64,000 nucleotides of DNA from positions 2,795,001-2,859,000 of the forward strand of contig NZ_JACHNC010000001.1 in the NCBI RefSeq assembly GCF_014205215.1, given 5' to 3'. The notes under the pieces are model-generated. The model was not told the origin of the DNA. It saw nothing but the letters and a program-made list of their open reading frames with translations, and did not search any database. Position numbers and translations under genes: made by a program. Source of the DNA: Actinoplanes lobatus. GTDB taxonomy: Bacteria > Actinomycetota > Actinomycetes > Mycobacteriales > Micromonosporaceae. Shown one piece after another: positions 55,062 through 64,000 of this stretch; position 1 is the stretch's first letter, and each line of letters opens with the position of its first letter.

Positions 55062-55113
55062 TGGGTCAGACACGTTGACGGACTAGGGGCCGATCGGCTA
55101 GAGAGGATTCTCG

Positions 55114-57642
55114 ATGGTCGAGCGGTCCCCGGTCCGGCATGGTGGCGCGCAGCGGGCGTGGTTGATCACGTGGCCGCTGGTGGTGTTCGCCCTCGTTTGC
55201 ACGGCGGGCTTCTGGGTGGCGGAGCCTGGGTGGTATAGCGCTTGGCCGGCCGGCCTCGCGTTCTTCATCGCGTACCTGATCGCCTATCGGGACGTTTTCA
55301 ACGTCGTCATCTGGCGCAGCAGTTTCACGGTCGCGGTGACCGACGTGCCGCTCGTCCTGGCACTGTTCTACCTCCCACCGGTGATGGTGGTCCTGGTGGT
55401 GAGCGGCGCCAATCTGGTGCACCACTACCGGGCGAACTATCCGGTCACGAAACTCTCCTTCAACGTCGCCAAATCGGCCGCCGGCAACTGCGCGGCCCTG
55501 CTGCTGATCGCCTCCTTCGCGCCCATCGAGGACGCGGGCCCGCGCACCTGGGCCATCCTGGCCGCCGCGGTCGGCCTCAGCTATCTGGTCGAGCTCCTCA
55601 GCCTCGCCGGTGTGTTCACGCTCGTGCAGAGCCCGCGCACCGGCCGGGACGCGCTGCGCGCCGGCTTCTCGGCGATGACCGTCGACGGCATCAACATCGT
55701 GGTCGGCCTCATCTTCCTGGTCGCGCTCGAGGCGACCGCCTGGTCCGCCATCCTGCTCGCCATCCTGGTCGCCGCCCTGGTGATGGTCCTCCGGTCGTAC
55801 GCGGAGTTCTTCCGCCGCCACCGGACCCTGGCCGAGGTCTACGAGCTGACCCAGGCGGTCCGGGACGAGAGCGGCCGCAGCGGTCTGCCTGACGTGCTGC
55901 TGGGCCGGGTGCGCTCGCTGATGCAGTCGGAGTTCGCGACGCTCTGGCTCGCCCCGCAGGGCCGGCACCCGGAGGTGCTGCTGACCGCCCGGGTCGAGCA
56001 CCGCGGCCTGCTGGACATCGCACCCATACCGGAGGAGGTCCGCCAGCGGGCGGTCGAGATGAAGTCGGCGGTCGGTGTCGGCGCCCGCTTCGCCGAGACC
56101 GAGGACCTGCGGCCCTGCCTGCGGTCGGCGAAGGTCAAGGACGCCCTGGTCATCCCGTTGCGCTCGGGTCAGGCCATCATCGGCACGCTGGAGGTCGTCA
56201 ACCGGGTCGGCGACAACCGTACCTTCCGGGAAGCCGACGTGCAGGTGCTTGAGACGATCGCCGCGCACGCCGCGGTCGCGGTGGAGAATTCGCGGCTGGT
56301 CGACCGGCTGCGCTACGACGCGTACCACGATCGGCTGACCGGCCTGCCCAACCGGCGCCGGGTGATCGACGCGCTCGCCGAGTCGGTCAAGGTCCGCGCC
56401 GAGGACGAGGTCGTCGCGATCATGCTGTTCGACGTCGACGGCCAGCGGAACGTGAACGAGTCGATGGGCCATGCGGCCGGCGACAAACTGCTCGTCGAGG
56501 CCGCCGACCGGATCCGCGGTATCGCCGACCCGGGAGCGCTGGTCGGCCGGATCGGTGGGGACGAGTTCGTGGTCACCCTGCGGGCCGCGAGCATCGACGC
56601 CACGATCGAGATCGCCACCCGGATGCGGGAGCGCCTGCGCGGCCCGATGGCGGTGGGCTCGCTCACCCTGGACGTGAACACGGCGGTCGGCGTCTCGATC
56701 TATCCCGACCACGGCAGCGACCCGGAGACCCTGCTCCAGCGGGCCGAGCTGGCCGCCAACGCGGCCAAGGTCCTTCCGTACGGCGTGCAGCCCTTCCATC
56801 CGGCCCTGGAGTCCCGTGCGGTCCGTCGCCTGGGCATCGCCGCGGACCTGCGCCGGGCCCTCGACAACGAGCAGCTGGAGGTCTACTTCCAGCCCAAGGT
56901 GACGCTCGCCGACCGGCACGTGCTGGGCGTCGAGTGCCTGGCCCGCTGGGTGCACCCGGCGCACGGCGAGGTCGCCCCGGAGGACTTCGTGGCGGTCGCC
57001 GAGCACACCGGCCAGCTGGCCCGCCTCACCGAGGTGGTGCTCGTCGCCGGCCTGCGCCGCTGCCGGGCCTGGACCGACGCGGAGCGGCCGCTCGCCATCG
57101 CGGTCAACCTCTCCGCCCGCACCCTGCTCGACTCGCACTTCCCGGAGCTGGTCCGGGACCTGCTGGAGGAGCACGGGGTGGATCCCGGCCTGGTCACCTT
57201 CGAGGTGTCCGAGCCGGGCATGCTGGGCGACATCGAGCGGGTCCTGCCGTCCCTCTACCGGCTGCGCGACCTGGGGGTGCGCCTCAGTGTCGACGACTTC
57301 GGGACGGGCGCCTCGTCGCTGGCCTATCTGCGCCAGTGGCCGGTCCACGAGGTGAAGATCGACGACAGTTTCGTCCAGGGCATGGCCACCGATTCGGGTG
57401 ACCTCGCGATCGTCCGCGCGGTGATCGGCCTGTCCCGGGAGTTCGGCCTCACCGTGGTCGCCGAGGGTGTGGAGAGCGAACTGACCCTGGAGCTGCTCGA
57501 GGAGATGGGCTGCGAGATCGGTCAGGGCTATCTGTTCAGCCGGCCCCTGCCGTTCGAGCGTCTGGAGGCCTGGCTGAGCGCTCAGACCGAGCCGGAGTCC
57601 ACTCCCACCGGTGAGGTCCGCCGGCTTCGAGCAGTCATCTGA
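55114..57642 (+). CDS. Membrane-bound GAF-GGDEF-EAL cyclic-di-GMP enzyme
   Basis: 842 residues. About seven N-terminal helices (1-220) form an integral sensor, followed by a GAF domain (about 265-395), GGDEF (about 410-565; intact GGDEF at 481-485) and EAL (about 585-830). The EAL motif reads ECL (Glu607 kept), and DDFGTGASSL, KIDDSFV and VVAEGVES are intact, so both synthesis and breakdown of cyclic-di-GMP are possible. FDVDGQRNVNESMGH departs slightly from the usual GGDEF start. It lies downstream of the secreted-peptide gene. Confidence 0.94.
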   Translation: MVERSPVRHGGAQRAWLITWPLVVFALVCTAGFWVAEPGWYSAWPAGLAFFIAYLIAYRDVFNVVIWRSSFTVAVTDVPLVLALFYLPPVMVVLVVSGANLVHHYRANYPVTKLSFNVAKSAAGNCAALLLIASFAPIEDAGPRTWAILAAAVGLSYLVELLSLAGVFTLVQSPRTGRDALRAGFSAMTVDGINIVVGLIFLVALEATAWSAILLAILVAALVMVLRSYAEFFRRHRTLAEVYELTQAVRDESGRSGLPDVLLGRVRSLMQSEFATLWLAPQGRHPEVLLTARVEHRGLLDIAPIPEEVRQRAVEMKSAVGVGARFAETEDLRPCLRSAKVKDALVIPLRSGQAIIGTLEVVNRVGDNRTFREADVQVLETIAAHAAVAVENSRLVDRLRYDAYHDRLTGLPNRRRVIDALAESVKVRAEDEVVAIMLFDVDGQRNVNESMGHAAGDKLLVEAADRIRGIADPGALVGRIGGDEFVVTLRAASIDATIEIATRMRERLRGPMAVGSLTLDVNTAVGVSIYPDHGSDPETLLQRAELAANAAKVLPYGVQPFHPALESRAVRRLGIAADLRRALDNEQLEVYFQPKVTLADRHVLGVECLARWVHPAHGEVAPEDFVAVAEHTGQLARLTEVVLVAGLRRCRAWTDAERPLAIAVNLSARTLLDSHFPELVRDLLEEHGVDPGLVTFEVSEPGMLGDIERVLPSLYRLRDLGVRLSVDDFGTGASSLAYLRQWPVHEVKIDDSFVQGMATDSGDLAIVRAVIGLSREFGLTVVAEGVESELTLELLEEMGCEIGQGYLFSRPLPFERLEAWLSAQTEPESTPTGEVRRLRAVI

Positions 57643-57737
57643 CCAGGCGATTCCCGGTAATGGGGATACTGATTTCACCCCCGCCGACAGGCCGTGTAGT
57701 CTTACTCCAGCAGCGAGCGAGAGATCGCAAGCAGCAA

Positions 57738-57810
57738 GCCCCCTTAGCTCAGTCGGCAGAGCGTCTCCATGGTAAGGAGAAGGTCTACGGTTCGATTCCG
57801 TAAGGGGGCT
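57738..57810 (+). tRNA. tRNA-Thr (GGT)
   Basis: 73 bases: acceptor GCCCCCT/AGGGGGC, D-arm GCTCAGTCGGCAGAGC, anticodon stem TCTCC/GGAGA with GGT in the loop ATGGTAA, T-arm TACGGTTCGATTCCGTA. CCA not encoded. Confidence 0.95.
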
Positions 57811-57860
57811 CTACCGGGTTCGTTCCGCCTCGCCAGGCGCTGAACTGATGAGCCTGGCTC

Positions 57861-57933
57861 GGCGGTGTAGCTCAGTCGGTAGAGCAAACGACTCATAATC
57901 GTTGTGTCGCCGGTTCAAGTCCGGCCATCGCTA
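57861..57933 (+). tRNA. tRNA-Met (CAT, elongator type)
   Basis: 73 bases: D-arm GCTCAGTCGGTAGAGC, anticodon stem AACGA/TCGTT with CAT in loop CTCATAA, T-arm CCGGTTCAAGTCCGG. The acceptor has a terminal G-T pair. It precedes rpmG as part of the same cluster. Confidence 0.93.
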
Positions 57934-58040
57934 CTCTTCTGTGGTGCCCCAACCGGGGCCCCACTTTGCGAAGCGGCTGACCGAGCGTCTACGCTGGTTC
58001 GTCGTCAGTAAGAAATCCGTTAGCAGGAAGGCACCCCGCC

Positions 58041-58208
58041 GTGGCCAAGGCGACCGACGTCCGTCCGAAGATCACCCTGGCGTGCACGGAGTGCAAGGAC
58101 CGGAACTACATCACCAAGAAGAACCGGCGTAACGACCCGGACCGCGTCGAGCTGAAGAAGTTCTGCCCGCGCGACGGGAAGCACACCCTGCACCGCGAGA
58201 CCCGTTGA
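58041..58208 (+). CDS. rpmG: 50S ribosomal protein L33
   Basis: 55 residues from GTG 58041: [17 protein letters not shown] ... [18 protein letters not shown]. The zinc-type form normally has two CxxC pairs. Here the second pair reads CPRD, so one Cys ligand is lost and the protein is intermediate between zinc-binding and zinc-free types. It precedes hadA as in M. tuberculosis rpmG2. Confidence 0.95.
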   Translation: MAKATDVRPKITLACTECKDRNYITKKNRRNDPDRVELKKFCPRDGKHTLHRETR

Positions 58209-58231
58209 TCTCTCGCAACATCTGATCTTCA

Positions 58232-58268
58232 CACTGCGCCGCCCGGAGTCACTCCGGGCGGCGCAGTG
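58232..58268 (+). terminator. Terminator after rpmG
   Basis: A 17-bp perfect stem (CACTGCGCCGCCCGGAG and complement) around TCA, followed by a short T-containing stretch, 24 bp past the rpmG stop. Confidence 0.85.
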
Positions 58269-58339
58269 CTGTTTCCGCAGCATCCTCGATATTTTTGCAC
58301 TGACAGTGCTATTTCTGGGATGGCCCCGGAGGGTAGTTT

Positions 58340-58795
58340 GTGGGCATGCCTCTGGACCAATCGTTCGTCGGCCGTAGCTGGCCGCCCACCGAGCCGTACC
58401 TGGTCGGTCGGGAGAAGATCCGTGAGTTCGCCCGGGCGATCGGCGCCACCGACGCGGCGTACCACGACCCCGCGGCCGCGCGCGCCCTCGGCTATCCGGA
58501 CGTGGTGGCCCCGCCCACCTTCCCGGTCGCGATCACCATGGCGGCCAGCCGTCAGGTCATCGCCGATCCCGCCCTGGGCCTCGACTACACCCGGGTGGTG
58601 CACGGCGACCAGCGGTTCGCCTACACCCGTCCGGTGGTCGCCGGGGACGCTCTGATCTGCGTCAACTCGGTGGACGAGATCACCAGCCGGGGTGGCCACG
58701 AGTTCATCACCACCCGGACCGAGGTGACCACCGAGGCCGGCGAGCCGGTGGTCACGGTCTGGTCGAAGCTGGTCCAGCGCGGTGAGGAGCACTGA
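58340..58795 (+). CDS. hadA: (3R)-hydroxyacyl-ACP dehydratase subunit HadA-like
   Basis: 151 residues from GTG 58340, six bases after GGAGGG (ATG 58346 is an alternative). MaoC N-terminal hot-dog fold: VGREKIREFARAIGATDAAYHD, VVAPPTFPVAI and VVHGDQRFAYTRPVVAGD. It lacks the catalytic His and pairs with HadB as a heterodimer in fatty-acid elongation. One-base overlap with hadB. Confidence 0.92.
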   Translation: MGMPLDQSFVGRSWPPTEPYLVGREKIREFARAIGATDAAYHDPAAARALGYPDVVAPPTFPVAITMAASRQVIADPALGLDYTRVVHGDQRFAYTRPVVAGDALICVNSVDEITSRGGHEFITTRTEVTTEAGEPVVTVWSKLVQRGEEH

Positions 58796-59190
58796 TGGCC
58801 GACGCATTGGAGCCGAAGACCTTTCGGGTGACCCGGGCCGATCTGGTCCGCTACGCGGGCGCCTCGGGCGACTTCAACCCCATCCACTGGAGTGACCGGT
58901 TCGCCACCGGCGTCGGGCTGCCCGGCGTCATCGCGCACGGCATGTTCACGATGGCTCTGGTGGGCCGTGCCGTCACCGAGTGGGCCGGCGCTCCGGACGC
59001 GGTGGTCGAGTTCAGCGTGCGTTTCAGCCGCCCCGTCCCGGTGCCCGACACCGACGAGGGGACCGAGGTCGTGGTGTCCGCCACGGTCAAGGAGGTCACC
59101 GATGAGGGGCACACTCGGCTGAGCCTGACTGCGACATGCAATGGGGACAAGGTACTGTCCTTGGCACAGGCGCTCATCAGTAAGCGGTAG
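58795..59190 (+). CDS. hadB: (3R)-hydroxyacyl-ACP dehydratase catalytic subunit HadB-like
   Basis: 131 residues. MaoC hot-dog fold with the hydratase motif YAGASGDFNPIHWSDRFA (catalytic Asp and His) and GLPGVIAHGMFTMAL. Together with HadA it dehydrates 3-hydroxyacyl-ACP. No HadC gene follows; tRNA-Trp comes next. Confidence 0.93.
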   Translation: MADALEPKTFRVTRADLVRYAGASGDFNPIHWSDRFATGVGLPGVIAHGMFTMALVGRAVTEWAGAPDAVVEFSVRFSRPVPVPDTDEGTEVVVSATVKEVTDEGHTRLSLTATCNGDKVLSLAQALISKR

Positions 59191-59269
59191 CCCGGGTTGG
59201 GGTAATGCCCGGCGTACCGGTACAGTGATGCGCCGTGGGGCTGTGATTCGAAAGACAGCAGCTCCGCAA

Positions 59270-59342
<73 letters not shown>

Positions 59343-59447
59343 CGCATTTCTCCTAGACGTGCCCGCCCGGTGCGCGGTTCGCACAAATTCCGCGTCCGGT
59401 CGAGCGCTGACAGGATTCAAGACCACCGACGACGGAAGTAGGGCGAA

Positions 59448-59822
59448 GTGGCCGAGAAGGACCGGCCCGGTGACGACGTCCCGGGCGACGACGAGCTGCT
59501 CGCCGCCGCCGCCGGTGGCGATGTTCCGGACGACAACGCCGATGACGCGCTGGTGACCGCCGGCGGTGGCACCGCCGTCGCCGAGCGGAGCGACTCGGAA
59601 AGCCCCAAGACCAAGAAGTCGGGTCGGCGTTCGGGTCTTTTCGGCCGGGTGGGCGGCTTCTTCCGTGAGGTCGTCAGCGAGCTTCGCAAGGTCATCTGGC
59701 CGACCCGTAAAGAGCTGCTCACCTACACCGCTGTGGTGATCGTCTTCGTGGTGATCATGACCACCATCGTGGCCGGCCTGGACTACGCGTTCGGTAAAGC
59801 GATGCTATGGGCGCTGGGCTGA
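59448..59822 (+). CDS. secE: Preprotein translocase subunit SecE
   Basis: 124 residues from GTG 59448. An acidic, low-complexity N-terminal extension of about 60 residues precedes the conserved GGFFREVVSELRKVIWPTRKELLTYT amphipathic helix. One membrane helix follows (VVIVFVVIMTTIVAGLDYAF). Confidence 0.95.
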   Translation: MAEKDRPGDDVPGDDELLAAAAGGDVPDDNADDALVTAGGGTAVAERSDSESPKTKKSGRRSGLFGRVGGFFREVVSELRKVIWPTRKELLTYTAVVIVFVVIMTTIVAGLDYAFGKAMLWALG

Positions 59823-59866
59823 CGTCCGGCGATCCGCGAACCGAAGACTTTTGGAAGTGAGCGAGC

Positions 59867-60577
59867 GTGCCTGAGTACGACGACGAGACCGCGCAGTTTG
59901 CTGACGAGCAGTCGTCGCTGGAGACCGAAGAGCCGGTCGAGGCCGCCGAGCCGGTCGAGGCTCAGGCGCCCGAGGCTGACGAGGACTACGACCCGGTCAA
60001 GGAGCTGCGGCAGAAGCTGCGCTACGCCCCCGGCGACTGGTATGTCGTGCACTCCTACGCGGGCTACGAGAACAAGGTCAAGACCAACCTCGAGACCCGG
60101 ATCACGAGCCTCGACATGGAGGAGTTCATCTTCCAGGTCGAGGTGCCGACCCGCGAAGAGGTCGAGGTCAAGAACGGCAAGCGCAACCAGGTGCAGGCCA
60201 AGGTCTTCCCCGGCTACATCCTGGTCCGGATGGACCTGAGCCCGGAGTCCTACTCCTGCGTGCGCAACACGCCCGGTGTGACCGGCTTCGTGGGCGCCAC
60301 CGACCGGGTCGACCGGCCGGCCCCGCTCTCCCTCGACGAGGTGCTGAAGTGGCTGGCCCCGGCTGTCCAGGCCGAGGAGAAGAAGGCGAAGCCCGAGGTC
60401 AAGGTGCTCGACTTCGAGGTGGGCGACTCGGTCACGGTGACCGACGGCGCGTTCGCCTCGCTGCCGGCCTCGATCAGCGAGATCAACGCCGACCAGCAGA
60501 AGCTCAAGGTCCTGGTGTCGATCTTCGGCCGGGAGACCCCGGTCGAGCTGAACTTCAACCAGGTCACCAAGATCTGA
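59867..60577 (+). CDS. nusG: Transcription termination/antitermination factor NusG
   Basis: 236 residues from GTG 59867. An acidic N-terminal extension of about 55 residues, then the NGN domain ([22 protein letters not shown]) and C-terminal KOW domain ([24 protein letters not shown]). It contacts RNA polymerase, Rho and S10. Instead of rplK, rplA follows after 79 bp. Confidence 0.96.
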   Translation: MPEYDDETAQFADEQSSLETEEPVEAAEPVEAQAPEADEDYDPVKELRQKLRYAPGDWYVVHSYAGYENKVKTNLETRITSLDMEEFIFQVEVPTREEVEVKNGKRNQVQAKVFPGYILVRMDLSPESYSCVRNTPGVTGFVGATDRVDRPAPLSLDEVLKWLAPAVQAEEKKAKPEVKVLDFEVGDSVTVTDGAFASLPASISEINADQQKLKVLVSIFGRETPVELNFNQVTKI

Positions 60578-60631
60578 TCGCCGGATCCCCGGCGATATCA
60601 GTGGGAGGGGCCGCGCATCCGAAGCGGCCCC
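60577..60631 (+). promoter_or_regulatory. Two hairpins between nusG and rplA (rplK absent)
   Basis: ATCGCCGG/CCGGCGAT at 60577-60596 (4-base loop) and GGGGCCGC/GCGGCCCC at 60607-60631 (9-base loop). They could form an attenuator or an L1-binding leader for rplA. No T-run follows either. Confidence 0.55.
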
Positions 60632-60656
60632 GCCATCTACCACAGGAGTAAGTGAA

Positions 60657-61376
60657 ATGGCACAGCGCAGCAAGGTGTACCGCGCCGCCGTCGAGAAGAT
60701 CGACGTCAACAAGCTCTACGAGCCGAAGGACGCGGTCGTCCTCGCCAAGGAGACCGGCTCCGCCAAGTTCGACGCCACCGTCGAGGTCGCGATGCGCCTC
60801 GGTGTCGACCCGCGTAAGGCCGACCAGATGGTCCGCGGCACCGTCAACCTGCCGCACGGCACCGGTAAGACCGCCCGCGTCATCGTGTTCGCCCAGGGCG
60901 CGAAGGCCGAGGAGGCCGTCGCGGCCGGCGCCGACGAGGTCGGCACCGACGAGCTCGTCGCCCGGATCCAGGGTGGCTGGCTGGACTTCGACGCCGCGAT
61001 CGCGACGCCGGACCAGATGGCCAAGATCGGCCGGATCGCCCGGATCCTCGGCCCGCGTGGCCTCATGCCGAACCCGAAGACCGGCACCGTGACCATGGAC
61101 GTCACCAAGGCCGTCAACGAGATCAAGGGCGGCAAGATCACCTTCCGGGTGGACAAGCACTCCAACCTGCACCTGATCATCGGCAAGGCGTCCTTCTCGC
61201 CGGAGCAGCTGATCGACAACTACGGCGCGGTCCTCGACGAGGTCCTGCGCTCGAAGCCGTCCGCCGCCAAGGGCAAGTACCTGAAGAAGGTCACCATCAC
61301 CACCACGATGGGCCCCGGCATCCAGGTCGACCCGAACGTGCACAAGAACCTGCGCGGCTCGGACGCCACCGCCTGA
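60657..61376 (+). CDS. rplA: 50S ribosomal protein L1
   Basis: 239 residues with AGGAG upstream. Family motifs: [34 protein letters not shown], and [16 protein letters not shown]. It binds 23S rRNA at the L1 stalk and often its own mRNA leader. In nearly all bacteria it follows rplK, which is not here. Confidence 0.97.
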   Translation: MAQRSKVYRAAVEKIDVNKLYEPKDAVVLAKETGSAKFDATVEVAMRLGVDPRKADQMVRGTVNLPHGTGKTARVIVFAQGAKAEEAVAAGADEVGTDELVARIQGGWLDFDAAIATPDQMAKIGRIARILGPRGLMPNPKTGTVTMDVTKAVNEIKGGKITFRVDKHSNLHLIIGKASFSPEQLIDNYGAVLDEVLRSKPSAAKGKYLKKVTITTTMGPGIQVDPNVHKNLRGSDATA

Positions 61377-61390
61377 CGGTCGCATCTCTC

Positions 61391-61422
61391 GAAATCCCCC
61401 GGGGACTTCCCCGGGGGATTTC
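61391..61422 (+). terminator. Terminator after rplA
   Basis: A 14-bp perfect stem (GAAATCCCCCGGGG and complement) around ACTT, 14 bp past the rplA stop. Confidence 0.88.
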
Positions 61423-61472
61423 GTGTTTCCCGGGCCTGCGTCGAAGGCGGTCTCTGTGGCAGGCTTCCGGCC

Positions 61473-62305
<833 letters not shown>

Positions 62306-62309
<4 letters not shown>

Positions 62310-63004
62310 TCGCGCTGACCCGGATGCGCCTCGCCGGTTTTCTGCGCGGTGGCCGCGCTGTGGCGCCCCTGATCACCCTGCTGGTGATCTTCTCCATCCT
62401 CCACGGTGGCGGGCCGTCGCTCGCCATGCACGCCTACGCCTACTCGGCGGTCTGCCTGTTCCCGGTGCTGGCCTGGCTCACCAAACTGTTGCTGGACACC
62501 GAACCGGACGCTCAGCGCCGGCTGGCCCGCCTCGCCGTCGGCCCGTTGCGGGAGGGCGCCGGCGGCCTGCTCGCCGCCGTGTTCCTCGCCGCGGTGGTGT
62601 GCCTGGTCGCGATGCTGGTCCCGTGGCCGCTCGGCGCGATCGCTCCACCGCGACCCGATAGCGCCGAGCCGTCGACGCAGACCGGCATCCTGCTCGGGAT
62701 CCTGGCGCACGTGCTGTCGATGGCCGCCGCCGTGACGCTCGGCGCCCTGTCCGGACGAGCGGTCACCCGGCGGCTCCTGCCCGGTGTCGTGGTCCTGGTG
62801 AGCGGCTCGATCCTGGTCATCGTGCTCGGCCTGACCGGCTCGATCGCCCCGTGGCTGGTGCCGCCGGTGATGGCCACCGCCCGGGAGATGGGCGGGGATC
62901 ACCCGCCGGACGCCGCCACCCTGCTGGTCCTGGTCGTCTGGACGGTCCTGTGGTGTGCCGCGGCCCTCGCCGGGTACGCCGGCCTGCGGCGCGCACGCTC
63001 GTAG
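62306..63004 (+). CDS. ABC transporter permease-like membrane protein
   Basis: 232 residues, six predicted helices, no periplasmic domain. Arg-rich C-terminus (YAGLRRARS). It is the partner of the preceding ATPase by overlap. Substrate unknown. This two-gene unit splits rplA from rplJ. Confidence 0.85.
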
Positions 63005-63060
63005 TCCCGGCCCCGATTTGGCGTTCCGTGACAGGTCCGCGTAGTGTTGCATCTCGAAGT

Positions 63061-63235
63061 TCCACCCATAGACCGCTGGTCGCCGCAGCAGCCGTCATCT
63101 CGACGGAGGCCGCGGCCGAAGGTCCCGCTGAAAGCGGGCGACCCGCGTAGGGAGAACGGTTCGTGATCGTCGACCGCGTGTGAGCGTGTGTTCGAGTCCG
63201 CCCCGTGCCCTGCGCCGGGGCGTTTTGCTTTGTAC
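63061..63235 (+). ncRNA. Ribosomal protein L10 leader with attenuator
   Basis: The leader between the permease and rplJ has the elements of the L10 leader. A structured segment GACCGCTGGTCG...GACGGAGGCCGCGG, a hairpin CCCGCT-GAAA-GCGGG, and the sequence ACCCGCGTAGGGAGA lie upstream of a terminator. L8 complex (L10-L7/L12) binding would favour termination. Exact limits are approximate. Confidence 0.75.
63199..63230 (+). terminator. Attenuator terminator before rplJ
   Basis: CGCCCCG (63199-63205) pairs with CGGGGCG (63216-63222), followed by TTTTGCTTTG. It is an intrinsic terminator 56 bp before rplJ and fits attenuation control of the L10-L7/L12 operon. Confidence 0.85.
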
Positions 63236-63278
63236 GGACCCTCTCGACCAGTGGCTGAAGCACTGAGAGAGGAGGGAC

Positions 63279-63824
63279 ATGGCGGACAAGCCGGTCCGGG
63301 CCGACAAGGCTTCGGCTGTTTCCGAGCTCACGGATCACTTCCGTGGTTCGGCGGCCACCGTGTTGACCGAATACCGCGGCCTCACCGTGAAGGAGCTCAC
63401 CGAGCTCCGGCGGTCGCTGGGCGGCGAGAACAAGTACGCCGTCGCCAAGAACACGCTCGCGAAGCGTGCCGCGGCTGACGCGGGTATCGAGGGCCTCGAC
63501 GCGCTGTTCACCGGTCCTACCGCGCTCGCCTTCGTGAACGGTGATGTGGTCGAGGCGGCCAAGGGCCTCCGTGCCTTCGCCAAGGCCCACCCCGTTCTCG
63601 TCATCAAGGGCGGTGTCTTCGAGGGCAAGGCCATCACGGCGGACGAGGTCAACAAGCTTGCTGACCTCGAGTCCCGTGAGGTTCTGCTGGCCAAGCTGGC
63701 CGGCGCCATGAAGGCCAACCTGAGCAAGGCCGCTGCCACGTTCCAGGCGCCCCTCACCAAGACGGTGCGCACGGTCGAGGCTCTGCGGGCGCAGCGCGAA
63801 CAGGCTGGTTCCGCCGAGGCCTGA
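63279..63824 (+). CDS. rplJ: 50S ribosomal protein L10
   Basis: 181 residues, AGGAGG upstream of the ATG. Family motifs: [25 protein letters not shown] and [16 protein letters not shown]. It forms the stalk base with L11 and anchors L7/L12 dimers. The absence of rplK nearby makes its partner L11 a point of interest. Confidence 0.97.
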   Translation: MADKPVRADKASAVSELTDHFRGSAATVLTEYRGLTVKELTELRRSLGGENKYAVAKNTLAKRAAADAGIEGLDALFTGPTALAFVNGDVVEAAKGLRAFAKAHPVLVIKGGVFEGKAITADEVNKLADLESREVLLAKLAGAMKANLSKAAATFQAPLTKTVRTVEALRAQREQAGSAEA

Positions 63825-63875
63825 TGCCTCGCGGAAACCGTTAAACGTCAGATTTCTTAGGAAAGGTTGCCTCAC

Positions 63876-64000
63876 ATGGCGAAGATCAGCACCGAAGACC
63901 TGCTCGAGGCCTTCAAGGAGATGACCCTCATCGAGCTCTCCGAGTTCGTGAAGCAGTTCGAGGACGTCTTCGACGTCAAGGCTGCCGCTCCGGTCGCCGT
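63876..64000 (+). CDS. rplL: 50S ribosomal protein L7/L12, partial
   Basis: ATG 63876 with AAAGG upstream. The visible 41 residues ([27 protein letters not shown]...) are the N-terminal dimerisation domain and start of the hinge. Cut by the window end. Confidence 0.96.
   Translation, partial: MAKISTEDLLEAFKEMTLIELSEFVKQFEDVFDVKAAAPVA

Noticed and set aside
55066..57678. 870-residue open frame on the minus strand
   Set aside because: It is antisense to the GGDEF-EAL gene; high GC keeps the opposite frame open. The sequence is low-complexity with no motif.
60657..61376. Could this gene be L11 misread as L1?
   Set aside because: The protein is 239 residues with the L1 signature [15 protein letters not shown]11 is about 143 residues with a different pattern.

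Overview
The window is high-GC, densely packed DNA with many GTG starts and one-to-eight-base gene overlaps. It comes from a mycelial-type actinobacterium, most likely the Micromonosporaceae (Actinoplanes-like). Two blocks keep gene orders I know from Mycobacterium tuberculosis. The first is rhlE / DUF3107 / TetR / DUF3152 / moeZ / MGMT-like (Rv3211 to Rv3204). The second is rpmG / hadA / hadB / tRNA-Trp / secE / nusG / rplA ... rplJ / rplL (Rv0634B to Rv0652). The genus is inferred, not proven.

Layout. 1-12.9 kb: a SAM methyltransferase cut by the window edge, heme oxygenase, a DEAD-box helicase, DUF3107, TetR, a proline-rich protein with a hydrolase, two tandem DUF3152 zincin-like proteins, moeZ and a short QW-repeat protein. 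12.9-16.2 kb: a minus-strand, translationally coupled four-gene locus with a processive GT2 polysaccharide synthase, a sortase-fold protein that appears to lack all catalytic residues, a glycosidase-like protein and a small membrane protein. 16.7-28.3 kb: proBA, an alkyltransferase-like DNA-binding protein, a TetR/dehydrogenase pair with visible operators, a 47-bp tandem repeat, gamma-glutamyltransferase, a transporter/PLP-enzyme pair, a class II Fic protein and nuoB. 28.4-33.5 kb: a vanadium haloperoxidase/PAP2 protein, a divergent hemC, DUF2252 and a SigE-family sigma factor with a membrane partner. 33.6-42.5 kb: nuoCHIJKLMN and htpX, a second-type complex I set without A, D, E, F or G. 42.5-46.8 kb: MFS transporter, DUF1707, LLM oxidoreductase, GNAT and MOSC.

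46.88-52.19 kb is an island flanked by a duplicated 3' half of tRNA-Tyr. It holds a truncated tyrosine integrase, a set of type VII secretion-like small proteins, and a P-loop kinase gene interrupted by a 1.03-kb IS5-family element. Removing the IS restores the kinase reading frame.

52.3-57.6 kb: YajQ, LysE, a rhodanese sulfurtransferase, a small HTH-like protein under a perfect palindrome, a 48-residue secreted peptide and a membrane GAF-GGDEF-EAL protein. 57.7 kb to the end: tRNA-Thr, tRNA-Met, rpmG, hadAB, tRNA-Trp, secE, nusG, rplA, a two-gene ABC transporter, the L10 leader, rplJ and the start of rplL. The ribosomal protein L11 gene rplK, normally between nusG and rplA, is absent: only 79 bp with two hairpins lie there.

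Strongest leads: the missing rplK, the pseudo-sortase polysaccharide locus, the tRNA-Tyr island with its type VII-like cluster and IS-split kinase, and the peptide paired with a cyclic-di-GMP enzyme.
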